Below, piece after piece: positions 4,580 to 12,352 of a DNA stretch of 12,352 nucleotides. Under the pieces are notes generated by a model that was not told the origin of the DNA, ran no database searches, and worked only from the letters and a program-made list of their open reading frames with translations. The first letter of the stretch is position 1. Every line of letters begins with the position of its first letter. The position numbers were made by a program, and so were the translations under genes. Source of the DNA: Deltaproteobacteria bacterium UBA2221 (GTDB lineage: Bacteria; Desulfobacterota; Syntrophorhabdia; Syntrophorhabdales; WCHB1-27); assembly GCA_002328485.1 (NCBI GenBank), contig DCUF01000015.1, positions 9,726 to 22,077 on the forward strand. Direction: 5' to 3'.

Positions 4580-5512
4580 TCAAAAAACGTACGTGGTACC
4601 GGCGGTATTGAGACGGAACTGCTCCGGCATCTCACGGCATAAAGTCATTGTTGCCTCGAATCCGGTGCAGTGGGTAGGGATGACATGGTCGGGCGCAATG
4701 GCTTTGAGGGCCTCGACAACCAGGTTTATCCTTTGTGGCGTGGCGTTGACCAGATGGAATCCACCGATAACGGCGTAAATGTGGTCAACCCCGGCCAGCC
4801 TCTGGGCTTGTTTGACCGTATTGATGATACCTGTGTGGGCGCAGCCCGAAAGTACAACCAGGCCTTTCCCTTTTACCTTGAAAAACAGGGCCTGTTCACC
4901 GCGGAAGTCGTCGACCTCGAAACTTCCGTCTCTCTCTATAAGGAGCATTGGGTTGTCGGTTTCGTATTCCGCCGTGCGCTCGATCTTCCCGGTGAGATGT
5001 GCGCCGGGGATGACCTCCACGGGTTCGCTCACCTCCACGATTTCTGCAAGGCCCATCTGCGAAATCTCTGTCCTATCGAGCCTTCCTAAATCACGAAGCC
5101 GCCCGCCGTCCGGAGTCCGGGAAAGCCTGTGGGCAAATACCTCTTGACCTACATAGAAGGGGATTCCCTTTGGAATCTTTGACCCATTTGTCCTCAGAAT
5201 CTCAAGAAGGCCTCCCCAGTGGTCGAAATGTCCGTGGGAGAGGCCGAAGGCCCGAACCCTGGCAAGATCGATGTCCAAAAGGGCCATGTTGTTCGCAACA
5301 CCGCGAGGGTCGACCCCATAATCGAACATCAATCCGTACCGGCTCTCCTGAACCACAGTCTCCACATAGTAGGAGAGGCCGTGCTCAGCGTGGATCGATT
5401 GGCCTGGAAGCGTTCGATACCTGACTCCGCAGGGTGGGTCAGGCCTCAAGGCATCGAAGTAGTTGTCGGTGATGACAGCTATCCTGACGTGGTCAACCTC
5501 GGTCATTTCCAT
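4580..5512 (-). CDS. COG1237-type metallo-beta-lactamase-fold hydrolase
   Basis: A 310-residue soluble protein with the binuclear metal site of the fold: LSHGHFDHWGG (His93, His95, Asp97, His98), SGCAHTGIINTV (Cys224, His226), IGGFHL (His253) and PTHCTG (His281, Cys282). The SGCAHTG and GGFHL signatures are those of COG1237, whose members include a dihydropterin ribofuranosyl-aminobenzene phosphate synthase homologue from methanogens; in bacteria their substrate is generally unknown. No signal peptide is seen, so it is cytoplasmic. The start at 5512 has GGGAGGG about 4 nt upstream; a second ATG two codons later is also possible. It lies 17 bp after the DUF2892 gene as the last gene of the RND pump operon, and ends just before a strong hairpin. 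A pterin-like or phosphate-ester substrate is only a guess. Confidence 0.85.
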   Translation of the reverse strand: MEMTEVDHVRIAVITDNYFDALRPDPPCGVRYRTLPGQSIHAEHGLSYYVETVVQESRYGLMFDYGVDPRGVANNMALLDIDLARVRAFGLSHGHFDHWGGLLEILRTNGSKIPKGIPFYVGQEVFAHRLSRTPDGGRLRDLGRLDRTEISQMGLAEIVEVSEPVEVIPGAHLTGKIERTAEYETDNPMLLIERDGSFEVDDFRGEQALFFKVKGKGLVVLSGCAHTGIINTVKQAQRLAGVDHIYAVIGGFHLVNATPQRINLVVEALKAIAPDHVIPTHCTGFEATMTLCREMPEQFRLNTAGTTYVF

Positions 5513-5529
5513 TCTACCCTCCCAGAACC

Positions 5530-5763
5530 CTAGTTATCGGATTTGGCAAGCCTCGGTTTGGCCCCCAGGCTGTATAACAGGTTGGCAGAAATGCAGAAGC
5601 CGGTCAAACCAAAAACGAGCAGGCTGAGGCCCACGAGCGCAGTGAGAACCAGCCAGTAGATACTGTGAAGCAATACCAGTACCACGCTAACAAGAGTCAC
5701 CACACCGCCCATGAAATAGATCAGTCTTTCGAGATACCAACCATCAGTCTTCAAGAGATACAT
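5530..5763 (-). CDS. DUF2892 (YgaP-like) inner-membrane protein
   Basis: A 77-residue protein with the DUF2892 pattern: WYLERLIYFMGGVVTLVSVVL (first helix), a short loop, then YWLVLTALVGLSLLVFGLTGFC (second helix) and NLLYSLGAK at the end. Such domains form two membrane helices and occur alone or fused to rhodanese (as in YgaP). The conserved Gly-Phe-Cys lies at the end of helix two (Cys57). GGGAGG lies upstream of the ATG at 5763. It follows the RND permease gene by 23 bp and precedes the hydrolase gene by 17 bp, so it belongs to the pump operon. Whether it helps the pump or acts with the hydrolase is unknown. Confidence 0.8.
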   Translation of the reverse strand: MYLLKTDGWYLERLIYFMGGVVTLVSVVLVLLHSIYWLVLTALVGLSLLVFGLTGFCISANLLYSLGAKPRLAKSDN

Positions 5764-5786
5764 GATTTCCTCCCTGCTTCCGCCTA

Positions 5787-8700
5787 TTACCTCTCCCCTT
5801 TAGAGGCCTTCAATTGGCTGGTTTTTAGCATAAAATAAAGGACAGGAACCATGGTCCGTGACAGCAGTGTCGCTGCTACCTCTCCGAACATGAGTGCGAT
5901 GGCCATACCCTGGAAAATGGGATCGAAGAGGATGACGGAGGAGCCGACCACGACGGCAGCGGCCGTGAGCAGCATGGGCCGGAATCTAATGATCCCAGCC
6001 TGTACCACTGCCTCCTCCAGGGGTGCGCCCCTGCCTATCTCCTGATCGATGAAGTCGACAAGGATGATGGAATTTCTCACAACGATGCCCGCAGCGGCGA
6101 TAAAACCGATCATCGAGGTCGCAGTGAAGAAGGCCCCCATCATGGCGTGCCCAGGAATGATACCGATGAGTGAGAGCGGGATCGGGGCCAGGATGACAAG
6201 CGGTGTCAGGAAGGACCGGAACCAACCGACCACCATGACATAGATGAGAACCAGGACAGCGGCAAAGGCCATGCCCAGATCCCGGAAAACCTCGTAGGTG
6301 ATATGCCATTCCCCATCCCATTTCATGGCATACCTGTTTTCGAGCCAGGGCTGAACAGAAGAATACTGCGCAAGCTCGTAGCCTTCGGGCAGTTTCATCT
6401 TTCCGATCTCCCGGCCCATCTTTAGTATGGGATAGACCGGGCTCTCTTCGCTCCCCGCCACATCGCCAATGACATAGACAACCCGTTTCAGGTTCTTGCG
6501 ATAGATCGTTTTGTCTTCCTTTACCTCCTGGACGTTGACAAGCTCCGCCAAGCTGACAGACTGGCCCCTCTGTGAGGCAAGGGAGATCTCGCCAAGCCGT
6601 TCAACGCCCGATCGCAAGGGCAGGGGCGCGCGCACAAGAAGCTCCACCGGTTCCCGTTCCTTTGCTATGTGGGCAAGTCCTGCGGTGGAGCCGTTAAGAA
6701 CGGCGTGGGCCGTTTGAGAGATCTCTTCCGTGCTGATGCCGTTGAAAGCGGCCTTTTCCTTATCCACGTTGAAGACGTACTTCTTGTGATCGGCCTCTAC
6801 ATACCAGTCAACGTCGACAACATCCTTGGTCTTTTCGAATATGAGTTTGACGTCTGCTGCTATCTGAATCTGCCGGTCAAAGTCCGGTCCGTAGATCTCG
6901 GCCACGAGGGTGCTCAGAACAGGCGGTCCGGGCGGTATCTCAACAACCTTTGCACGGGCGTTCCATTTATTGCCTATGGCCTGTATGCCCGGTCGTATTC
7001 TCTTGGCAATATCGTGGCTTTGGGCCTTCCTCTCATCCTTTGAGACAAAGTTTACCTGGATGTCCGCCTGGTGGCTGCCGGTTCTGAAGAAGTAGTGGCG
7101 AACGAGGCCATTGAAATTGAAAGGCGCCGATGTCCCGGCATAAAGCTGGTAGTTGAGCACCTCCGGAACCGTCTTCAGGTACTCGCTGATATCGCGAGTG
7201 GCCGCCCCGGTTTCTTCAAGGCTTGTCCCCTCGGGCATATCGATCACTACCTGAAGCTCGCTCTTGTTATCGAAAGGCAGCATCTTTACGCGGGCGAGCT
7301 TGAGGGGAACCAGGATTATCGCGGCCATGAGGAGGGCGCCTACCATAAGGAAAAATCTCGTCCTTTTCTTGCGATTGCCGATCAGACCCCGTAGATTCCT
7401 TTCATAGAGGTGATTGAATTTGGTGGTCAGTTTGCCCTCGGATATTTCACCGGCCGATCCGATCTCTGTCTTCCTGAGAACGATAAAACTGAGCCAGGGG
7501 CTGATGATAAAGGCAATGAGGAGGGAGAGGAGCATGGCCGCCGACGCGCCGATAGGGATCGGACGCATATATGGTCCCATAAGACCGGCCACAAAGGCCA
7601 TGGGAAGCAGCGCGGCGATGACCGCGAAGGTTGCGAGGATCGTAGGGTTGCCGACCTCGTCGACCGCCTGAACGGCGACCTCCCGGCTCACATGCCTCAT
7701 GCGAAAATGACGATGGATGTTTTCCACCACCACAATGGCGTCATCAACGAGAATACCGATGGAAAATATAAGAGCGAACAACGTGACCCGGTTTAAGGTG
7801 TACCCGTAGAGATACGTAACCAGGATGGTGAGGGCAAGCGTTACCGGAACGGCCACGGCGACGACGATCGATTCCCTCCAGCCTAAAGCCAGGGCGATCA
7901 GGAGAGTGACGGATATGGCAGCCAGGAGCATGTGCTTCAGCAGTTCATCCGACTTATCTTTTGCGGTCTCCCCATAGTTCCTCGTGGTGGTGACCTCGAT
8001 ACCCGAAGGAATCACATTCCCCTTGAGCGCCTCTATCTTGGTCAGGGCTCGCGCTGCGATATGGGTCGCATTCGTGCCCTTTTTCTTTGCAACGGAAATG
8101 GTCACGGCCTCGTACAGGGCATTTCTGTCCTTTTGGGCAGAGGGGCCGAAGCCCATAAAGACATAGTTCTGCGCCTCCTCCGGGCCGTCCGTGACGTGCG
8201 CTATGTCCCTTATATAGACGGGCCTTCCCTTTGACACCGCAGCCACGAGATTGCCCACATCTTCGGCCCCGGAGAGAAAGCCGCCTGTCTGCACAAGGAA
8301 TTGCTGATTGTCCGTTGAAAAATGGCCGGAGGGTAAGAGAAAATTGGCCTTCCTGAGGGCCCCGAGGATCTGAAGGGGCGAGACATTGTAGGCCTTCAAC
8401 CTCTGCGGATCAATGGTAACCCTGATCTGCCTTCTTTGTCCCCCTATGATAGTGAATTCGCCCACGTCAGGGTCTTTCTTGAGTTGATCGCAGAGGTCGC
8501 CGGCCACCCTGCGTAGCTCGTAACCGGAATATGTGCTGCTCCACAGGGTAAAACTGAGGATAGGCACGTCATCGATGGACTTCGGTTTTACAAGGGGTTG
8601 CGAAACCCCGGGCGGAATCTTGTCATAGTTGGACATGAGCTTGTTGTAAAGGTTGACCATGCTTTTTTCCATGTCCTCCCCCACATAGAAACGGACAATG

Positions 8701-9008
8701 GCCACACTCATACCCGGCTTTGAAATAGTGTAGATATATTCGACGCCTTTGATCTCCCACAGAAGTTTCGACATGGGCTTGGTTACGCGCTCGTCCACCT
8801 CATGGGCGGAGGCGCCGGGATAGGAGACATAGACGTCGATCATGGGGACGATGATTTGAGGCTCTTCTTCCCGGGGGGTGACGATGACGGCAAAGACACC
8901 CAGGATTATCGAAGCGATGACCATAAGGGGGGTGAGTTTCGACGTGATAAAGGCGCGGGCGACTTTCCCGGCAAGGCCTAAACTGTCCGGCTGATTTCTA
9001 TTCCGCAT
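5787..9008 (-). CDS. RND-family efflux permease (AcrB/HAE1-like), inner membrane
   Basis: A full-length 1073-residue permease, normal for the family. The first membrane helix is at about residues 25-44, followed by the family signature TPREEEPQIIVPMIDVYV (44-61) and the porter domain (PGASAHEVDERVTKPM). The central membrane bundle begins near residue 360 and includes SIGILVDDAIVVVENIH with the paired Asp422/Asp423 of the proton relay. A second periplasmic domain and C-terminal helices (about 910-1065, with RNSIILVDFI) complete the duplicated architecture. It exports small molecules from inner membrane or periplasm using the proton gradient. The Asp pair fits the drug/lipophile branch better than the heavy-metal branch, but the substrate is not known. 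Its ATG directly follows the TAG of the membrane-fusion gene, so translation is probably coupled. Order channel, fusion protein, permease is complete in this operon. Confidence 0.95.
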   Translation of the reverse strand: MRNRNQPDSLGLAGKVARAFITSKLTPLMVIASIILGVFAVIVTPREEEPQIIVPMIDVYVSYPGASAHEVDERVTKPMSKLLWEIKGVEYIYTISKPGMSVAIVRFYVGEDMEKSMVNLYNKLMSNYDKIPPGVSQPLVKPKSIDDVPILSFTLWSSTYSGYELRRVAGDLCDQLKKDPDVGEFTIIGGQRRQIRVTIDPQRLKAYNVSPLQILGALRKANFLLPSGHFSTDNQQFLVQTGGFLSGAEDVGNLVAAVSKGRPVYIRDIAHVTDGPEEAQNYVFMGFGPSAQKDRNALYEAVTISVAKKKGTNATHIAARALTKIEALKGNVIPSGIEVTTTRNYGETAKDKSDELLKHMLLAAISVTLLIALALGWRESIVVAVAVPVTLALTILVTYLYGYTLNRVTLFALIFSIGILVDDAIVVVENIHRHFRMRHVSREVAVQAVDEVGNPTILATFAVIAALLPMAFVAGLMGPYMRPIPIGASAAMLLSLLIAFIISPWLSFIVLRKTEIGSAGEISEGKLTTKFNHLYERNLRGLIGNRKKRTRFFLMVGALLMAAIILVPLKLARVKMLPFDNKSELQVVIDMPEGTSLEETGAATRDISEYLKTVPEVLNYQLYAGTSAPFNFNGLVRHYFFRTGSHQADIQVNFVSKDERKAQSHDIAKRIRPGIQAIGNKWNARAKVVEIPPGPPVLSTLVAEIYGPDFDRQIQIAADVKLIFEKTKDVVDVDWYVEADHKKYVFNVDKEKAAFNGISTEEISQTAHAVLNGSTAGLAHIAKEREPVELLVRAPLPLRSGVERLGEISLASQRGQSVSLAELVNVQEVKEDKTIYRKNLKRVVYVIGDVAGSEESPVYPILKMGREIGKMKLPEGYELAQYSSVQPWLENRYAMKWDGEWHITYEVFRDLGMAFAAVLVLIYVMVVGWFRSFLTPLVILAPIPLSLIGIIPGHAMMGAFFTATSMIGFIAAAGIVVRNSIILVDFIDQEIGRGAPLEEAVVQAGIIRFRPMLLTAAAVVVGSSVILFDPIFQGMAIALMFGEVAATLLSRTMVPVLYFMLKTSQLKASKGER

Positions 9009-10130
9009 CTATTGTTTGACGACCCCACCGTCGATTGCTTTGTCGACACCGGCTACCGCAATCCGCTCATTACTTCTAAGACCTGACAGAACCTCTATTC
9101 GGTCGCCGGATATCTGCCCAAGCTTGACAATCCTGTAGGTCATCACCCCTTTTTCATCCACCACGTAGAGGCCACTTAGTTGACCTTTCTCCAGCACAGC
9201 GCCCCGTGGTACAAGGAGGGCCTCTTTTTTTCCTTGAGGCACCAGTACCCTGGCAAAAAGACCCGAACGCAAAGAGCCGTCCTTGAGGAAGACCTTAACC
9301 AGAAAAGTCCTTGTGGAAGGATCCACAGCCTGAACGATCTCGCCGAGCGCGCCCGTGATCTGCCGGCCCTCTGAGGTCAAGACGACGGGGACGGCCATAC
9401 CCAGCTTCACTTTTGGTCCCATCCGCTCGTCCAGATAGAGATCGACGCGGTACTGTGACGTATCTTCCAGGACCATAAGGGGGGTGCCCGGCGTAGCCAG
9501 GCTGCCTTCTTCGATCCTCTTTTCGGTGACCAATCCCGGAAACGGCGCCGCCAAGGTGGAAAAGTTTTTGTTGATCCTCGCTTCCTCCAGTTGGGCCCTG
9601 GCCCGGCTTACCCCTTCCTGTGCCCGCTGGTAGCCAATGTCTGCCACCTTCTTCTGACTCTCGATCTGATCCATCTCCTGGGGGCTGATGACCTTTTCAT
9701 CCGAAAGATTCCTGTATCTCTTATAGGTTATGTCAGCAAGAGAACGCCGCTGAGCCGCCTCATCAAGTCCCCTGAGCGCCTCGTTATGGCCCGCTTCGGC
9801 GGCGGCCAATCGCTGGCCCGCGTCGCGGTCGTCGAGGAGAATAAGGGTCTGGCCGGCTTTTACGCGCTGACCCTCGCGTACCTTTATTGCCAGTACCGTA
9901 CCGGTTGTCCTTGCCGAGATTGTCGTCGTGGTCTTTGGTCTTACCGTCCCCGCCGATTCATAGTACGAGTCGACTAACGCGGGGGTTATTTGCGCAAGGG
10001 TTACACCCGTCACCTGCTGACGTCTGACCTCTACGGACCCCGGGTTCACCTTATCGGAACAGGCCACAAGAAACTGCAATACCGCCAGCATGACCAGAAA
10101 TCTCCCTATGCCTCCCATGACCCTTTCCAT
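9009..10130 (-). CDS. RND pump membrane-fusion (periplasmic adaptor) lipoprotein
   Basis: A 373-residue adaptor. The N-terminus has a lipoprotein signal, MLAVLQFLVAC, with the lipobox Cys at residue 24. Next come the first half of the lipoyl domain (SARTTGTVLAIKVREGQRVK, about 65-90), an alpha-helical hairpin of about residues 100-165 rich in Ala/Glu/Arg, the second lipoyl half (FPGLVTEKRIEEGSLATPG), and beta-barrel and membrane-proximal domains to the C-terminus. It links the RND permease to the outer-membrane channel. I chose the ATG at 10130, which has GGAG 5 nt upstream. An in-frame GTG two codons earlier (10136) overlaps the TolC-like stop codon (GTGA) and is possible. The gene lies 2 bp after the channel gene and touches the permease gene. 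Confidence 0.92.
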   Translation of the reverse strand: MERVMGGIGRFLVMLAVLQFLVACSDKVNPGSVEVRRQQVTGVTLAQITPALVDSYYESAGTVRPKTTTTISARTTGTVLAIKVREGQRVKAGQTLILLDDRDAGQRLAAAEAGHNEALRGLDEAAQRRSLADITYKRYRNLSDEKVISPQEMDQIESQKKVADIGYQRAQEGVSRARAQLEEARINKNFSTLAAPFPGLVTEKRIEEGSLATPGTPLMVLEDTSQYRVDLYLDERMGPKVKLGMAVPVVLTSEGRQITGALGEIVQAVDPSTRTFLVKVFLKDGSLRSGLFARVLVPQGKKEALLVPRGAVLEKGQLSGLYVVDEKGVMTYRIVKLGQISGDRIEVLSGLRSNERIAVAGVDKAIDGGVVKQ

Positions 10131-10132
10131 CT

Positions 10133-11551
10133 TCACTCCACCCCCAGGGCCTGCAATATCGTTCCTGCCTCGTAGTGCAGCCTGATGATAGCAAACTGAT
10201 ACTCATTCTCCGTGGCGACCGCAGCAACCCTGGCCCCGTCGACACTCGTCTGGACATCGAGCAGGTCTACCAAAGGCGAGAGGGAATTGCGGTAACGACT
10301 CTCCACCAGTTTTTTGCCTTCTTCAGCGGTAGCGAGGGTCGACCGTGCCAAATCCCGTATCTTACGGGTCTCATCCAGGGCCAAGGATGCCTCGGTGATC
10401 TTGAACGAGGCCAAGCTCTTCAGGCCCGCAAGCTGCTCTCTGGCTTCGTTCTCCTTGTAGCGGGCCCTGCTGTATTCATATTCCCTGCCCGCGCCGTCGA
10501 AGAGATCCCATCGGAGCAAACCCATGAGCCACCAGGACTCACCTTCATTGCCGAAGATATTGTTGTGATCATTAAGCTGATAGGTGGCTCGCAGCCCCAG
10601 GTTGGGCAGATACCGGGACTGGGCCAGACGTACATTATTCCCGGCATTCTCATACCTGAGCTCCATGGCCTTGATGTCTTTCCTGGAGGTGGTTGATGGG
10701 GCAGACCGCTGGATGTCGCCTGGAGAGAAGTCCACCCTCTGATCGACAACGTCGTAACCGTCGTCGTTCCCCAGCAGCATGCCCAGGGCTTTTTTGGCAA
10801 GGGTGAGATTTTTTTCAGCGGTAATCATCTTCTGCTCCGCTGCGGTAAGCGCTGTCTTGGCCCTCAGAACGTCGGCATAAAGGCCAATCCCATTCCGTTC
10901 ACGAGCCTCCGCTATCCTCAGGTGCTCCGCAGCATCACTCAGGCCTGATCTTGCGACAGACGCGTATTCCTTCGCCGTGGCTACTTGCAGATGCGCCCTG
11001 GTGACGTAAAGCGCGGTTTCCTCCCTCAAGCGAGCGTAGTCATGCTCCTTTGCCGCGAAATCCTTTTTCGCCATATGCCAGCCCACCAATGCCTTCCCCG
11101 AGAAGATTGCCTGCTCCACGGTGGCGGTTGTCTGCATATCGCTCACCGGCCCCGGCTGATTCAGCGAGTCGATCGCAAAATCAGCCTGACCGAACCGTTC
11201 CTGGTTCAGTTTCGACATGAAAACACCTGGTGGGTTATTGGTTCGAGTGAAACGTTCCTCAACGGAAATTTGGGGAAGGAGAATACTCCGCGCAATGCCT
11301 ATTTCCTGTTTCTGGGCGAGCACAGAATTCTTCATAGCGCGAATCTGGTGGTTTCTTTGAAAGGCCACCTGTATCGCTTCCTTCAGGGTAAGTTTTCCGT
11401 CTTCTGCCCGAGGTGCGCCAACGAGGCAGGACATCCATAAAATCACGGCCCAAGCCATCACTATACAGAAGCTTCGGAGGAAGTGAAAAAGGCTTGTCTC
11501 TTTTCGACGCAGGATTTTCGTTGAGCTGACAGAGAAATTGTCCCTATTCAT
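10133..11551 (-). CDS. TolC-like outer-membrane efflux channel protein
   Basis: A 472-residue outer-membrane efflux protein. A signal peptide at about residues 22-50 (FCIVMAWAVILWMSCLVG, then APRA) is preceded by an unusually long basic N-region. Two outer-membrane efflux repeats follow: the first begins LTLKEAIQVAFQRNHQIRAM and the second near residue 290 (MELRYENAGNNVRLAQSRYL), each with long amphipathic helices and strand segments such as YLPNLGLRATYQL. It forms the trimeric exit duct for the pump. The ATG at 11551 is chosen because the candidate promoter -10 lies at 11601-11596, which would leave a TTG at 11587 nearly leaderless. Its ribosome-binding site is weak, so the start is the least sure part. 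It is the first gene of the five-gene operon and is divergent from the response regulator. Confidence 0.9.
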   Translation of the reverse strand: MNRDNFSVSSTKILRRKETSLFHFLRSFCIVMAWAVILWMSCLVGAPRAEDGKLTLKEAIQVAFQRNHQIRAMKNSVLAQKQEIGIARSILLPQISVEERFTRTNNPPGVFMSKLNQERFGQADFAIDSLNQPGPVSDMQTTATVEQAIFSGKALVGWHMAKKDFAAKEHDYARLREETALYVTRAHLQVATAKEYASVARSGLSDAAEHLRIAEARERNGIGLYADVLRAKTALTAAEQKMITAEKNLTLAKKALGMLLGNDDGYDVVDQRVDFSPGDIQRSAPSTTSRKDIKAMELRYENAGNNVRLAQSRYLPNLGLRATYQLNDHNNIFGNEGESWWLMGLLRWDLFDGAGREYEYSRARYKENEAREQLAGLKSLASFKITEASLALDETRKIRDLARSTLATAEEGKKLVESRYRNSLSPLVDLLDVQTSVDGARVAAVATENEYQFAIIRLHYEAGTILQALGVE

Positions 11552-11595
11552 TGTCCGTTCTGTAGGATCATCCAGAAGGCCGCTCAAGTCAAGGT

Positions 11596-11601
11596 ATTTT
11601 A
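11596..11601 (-). promoter_or_regulatory. Candidate -10 box of the pump operon promoter
   Basis: TAAAAT on the minus strand, 44 bp before the chosen ATG of the channel gene. The -35 position 17 bp upstream reads TCCGAA, a poor match, as expected for an activator-dependent promoter. That position abuts one copy of a direct repeat (11621-11631). Confidence 0.35.
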
Positions 11602-11620
11602 CGGGTCATATGGGGGTCTT

Positions 11621-11659
11621 CGGATACGTCTGATAGACTGGTTGAGGCGGATAACGACT
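11621..11659. promoter_or_regulatory. Direct repeat between divergent promoters, possible response-regulator operator
   Basis: CGGATACGTCT (11621-11631) and CGGATAACGACT (11648-11659) are two near-identical copies in the same orientation. The first touches the -35 region of the pump operon promoter; the second covers the -35 position of the response-regulator promoter. OmpR-family regulators bind direct repeats as tandem dimers, though usually at about 10-11 bp periodicity; the 27-bp spacing here is wider, so this is tentative. Confidence 0.35.
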
Positions 11660-11670
11660 ACCGGGACGTA

Positions 11671-11676
11671 TATAAT
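11671..11676 (+). promoter_or_regulatory. Candidate -10 box of the response-regulator gene
   Basis: A perfect TATAAT on the plus strand, 48 bp before the ATG at 11724. The -35 position (11648-11653, CGGATA) is poor and coincides with a direct-repeat copy, consistent with activation or autoregulation. Confidence 0.4.
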
Positions 11677-11723
11677 CGAAGCCGAGGTCTTGAGCCCATG
11701 GGCATATTGGGGTAGAGTTGAAC

Positions 11724-12352
11724 ATGCTCTATCCTATTCTTGTTGTGGAGGATGACGCAAAAATAGCCCGCATCGTCAAGGTGTATCTTGAGGGGGCAGG
11801 CTTTCAAGTCCGCCATTTCGATCGGGGTAAGGATGCCCTGGAAGCGGCTTCAAGAGAGAAGATGCTTCTCGCGCTTCTTGACCTGATGCTTCCTGACATG
11901 AGTGGAGAGGAGGTCTGCCTCCGGCTCAAAGAGGTGGACGCGAACCTGCCGATCATCATGCTTACGGCGAAGGCATCGGAAGAAGAAAGGGTGGCAGGCT
12001 TTGCGCTGGGGGCCGACGATTACGTGGTGAAGCCCTTTAGCCCCAGAGAACTGGTGTTCAGAGTCAAGGCGGTGCTGAAGCGATTCGAGAAGGGTGATCT
12101 TACGGGGACGGAGGTGATGAGCTTTAATGGAGGGAAGTTGGTACTTGACGGTCGGAGCTACCAAGCCTCACGGGGTGGACAAGTCGTACGGTTGACGCCC
12201 ACGGAATTCAAGCTGCTCTTTGCGCTCGCTTCAACGCCCTACCGGGTCTTCAGCCGGAGTGAGCTTGTGGAAAAGGCGCTGGGCTATCAATTCGAAGGCT
12301 ACGAGAGGAGCGTGGACGCCCATATCAAGAACATCCGCCGTAAGATCGAGGA
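11724..12352 (+). CDS. OmpR/PhoB-family response regulator, 3' end beyond the window
   Basis: 209 residues are present and the C-terminus runs off the window. The receiver domain (about 1-120) begins MLYPILVVEDDAKIARIVKV with the acidic pair Asp10/Asp11, the phosphoacceptor Asp53 in LLDLMLPDMSG, the switch Thr in IIMLTAKAS and the conserved Lys in DDYVVKPFSPREL. The effector domain is a winged helix of the OmpR type (LTPTEFKLLFALASTPYRVFSRSELV, then RSVDAHIKNIRRKIE, the DNA recognition helix). The ATG at 11724 follows a modest GGGGTAGAG ribosome-binding site. It is divergent from the pump operon, the usual arrangement for a two-component system controlling an adjacent RND pump. The cognate histidine kinase would be expected downstream, outside the window. 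The signal is unknown. Confidence 0.94.
   Translation, partial: MLYPILVVEDDAKIARIVKVYLEGAGFQVRHFDRGKDALEAASREKMLLALLDLMLPDMSGEEVCLRLKEVDANLPIIMLTAKASEEERVAGFALGADDYVVKPFSPRELVFRVKAVLKRFEKGDLTGTEVMSFNGGKLVLDGRSYQASRGGQVVRLTPTEFKLLFALASTPYRVFSRSELVEKALGYQFEGYERSVDAHIKNIRRKIE

Noticed and set aside
4380..5533. Several plus-strand open frames opposite the hydrolase gene
   Set aside because: They are shadows of the hydrolase gene, whose metal-binding motifs are unambiguous.
11850..12164. Minus-strand open frame opposite the response regulator
   Set aside because: It is antisense to a clear receiver and winged-helix protein and has no coding features.

Overview
The window (12,352 bp, moderately GC-rich) looks like chromosome of an anaerobic Gram-negative bacterium, most plausibly a Desulfobacterota (former deltaproteobacterial) or similar sulfur- or metal-metabolising lineage. 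This is an inference. It rests on a DUF5320 protein next to a 2[4Fe-4S] ferredoxin and a MoaD/ThiS-like protein, a two-gene YeeE/YedE transporter with a likely selenocysteine codon, a DsrE-family protein, and a complete tripartite RND pump with an outer-membrane channel. No mobile elements, CRISPR arrays, tRNAs or rRNAs were found.

Layout. Positions 1-1139 (minus) hold a small cluster: DUF5320 protein, ferredoxin, and a MoaD/ThiS-like protein cut by the window edge. A 520-bp non-coding region (1140-1659) separates it from a plus-strand gene (1660-2082) for a protein made of two copies of a 54-residue unit, each ending in CQLG-x-F. A long hairpin follows, then a minus-strand pair (3314 to 2263) for the two halves of a YeeE/YedE-type sulfur/selenium transporter. 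A DsrE-family gene (3719-4066) is divergent from that pair, and a 51-residue secreted peptide gene (4334-4489) follows. A second long hairpin (4530-4568) separates the peptide from a large minus-strand operon (11551 down to 4580): TolC-like channel, membrane-fusion lipoprotein, RND permease, DUF2892 membrane protein, and a COG1237-type metallo-beta-lactamase-fold hydrolase. Divergent from the operon, an OmpR-type response regulator starts at 11724 and runs off the window; it is the obvious candidate regulator of the pump.

The main discovery candidate is the first YeeE/YedE gene. Its frame is interrupted by one TGA (2912-2910) exactly where the family has the conserved cysteine of the G-C-x-S-G-H motif. 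The frame then continues with an intact, family-typical C-terminus and stops at a TGA overlapping the ATG of the second half. Fourteen bases after the TGA, a 20-nt hairpin with a bulged U and a GGU apical loop resembles a bacterial SECIS element. The simplest reading is a selenocysteine-containing YeeE/YedE transporter (175 aa, Sec135), placed beside a DsrE sulfur-relay-like protein. A nonsense mutation is the competing explanation.
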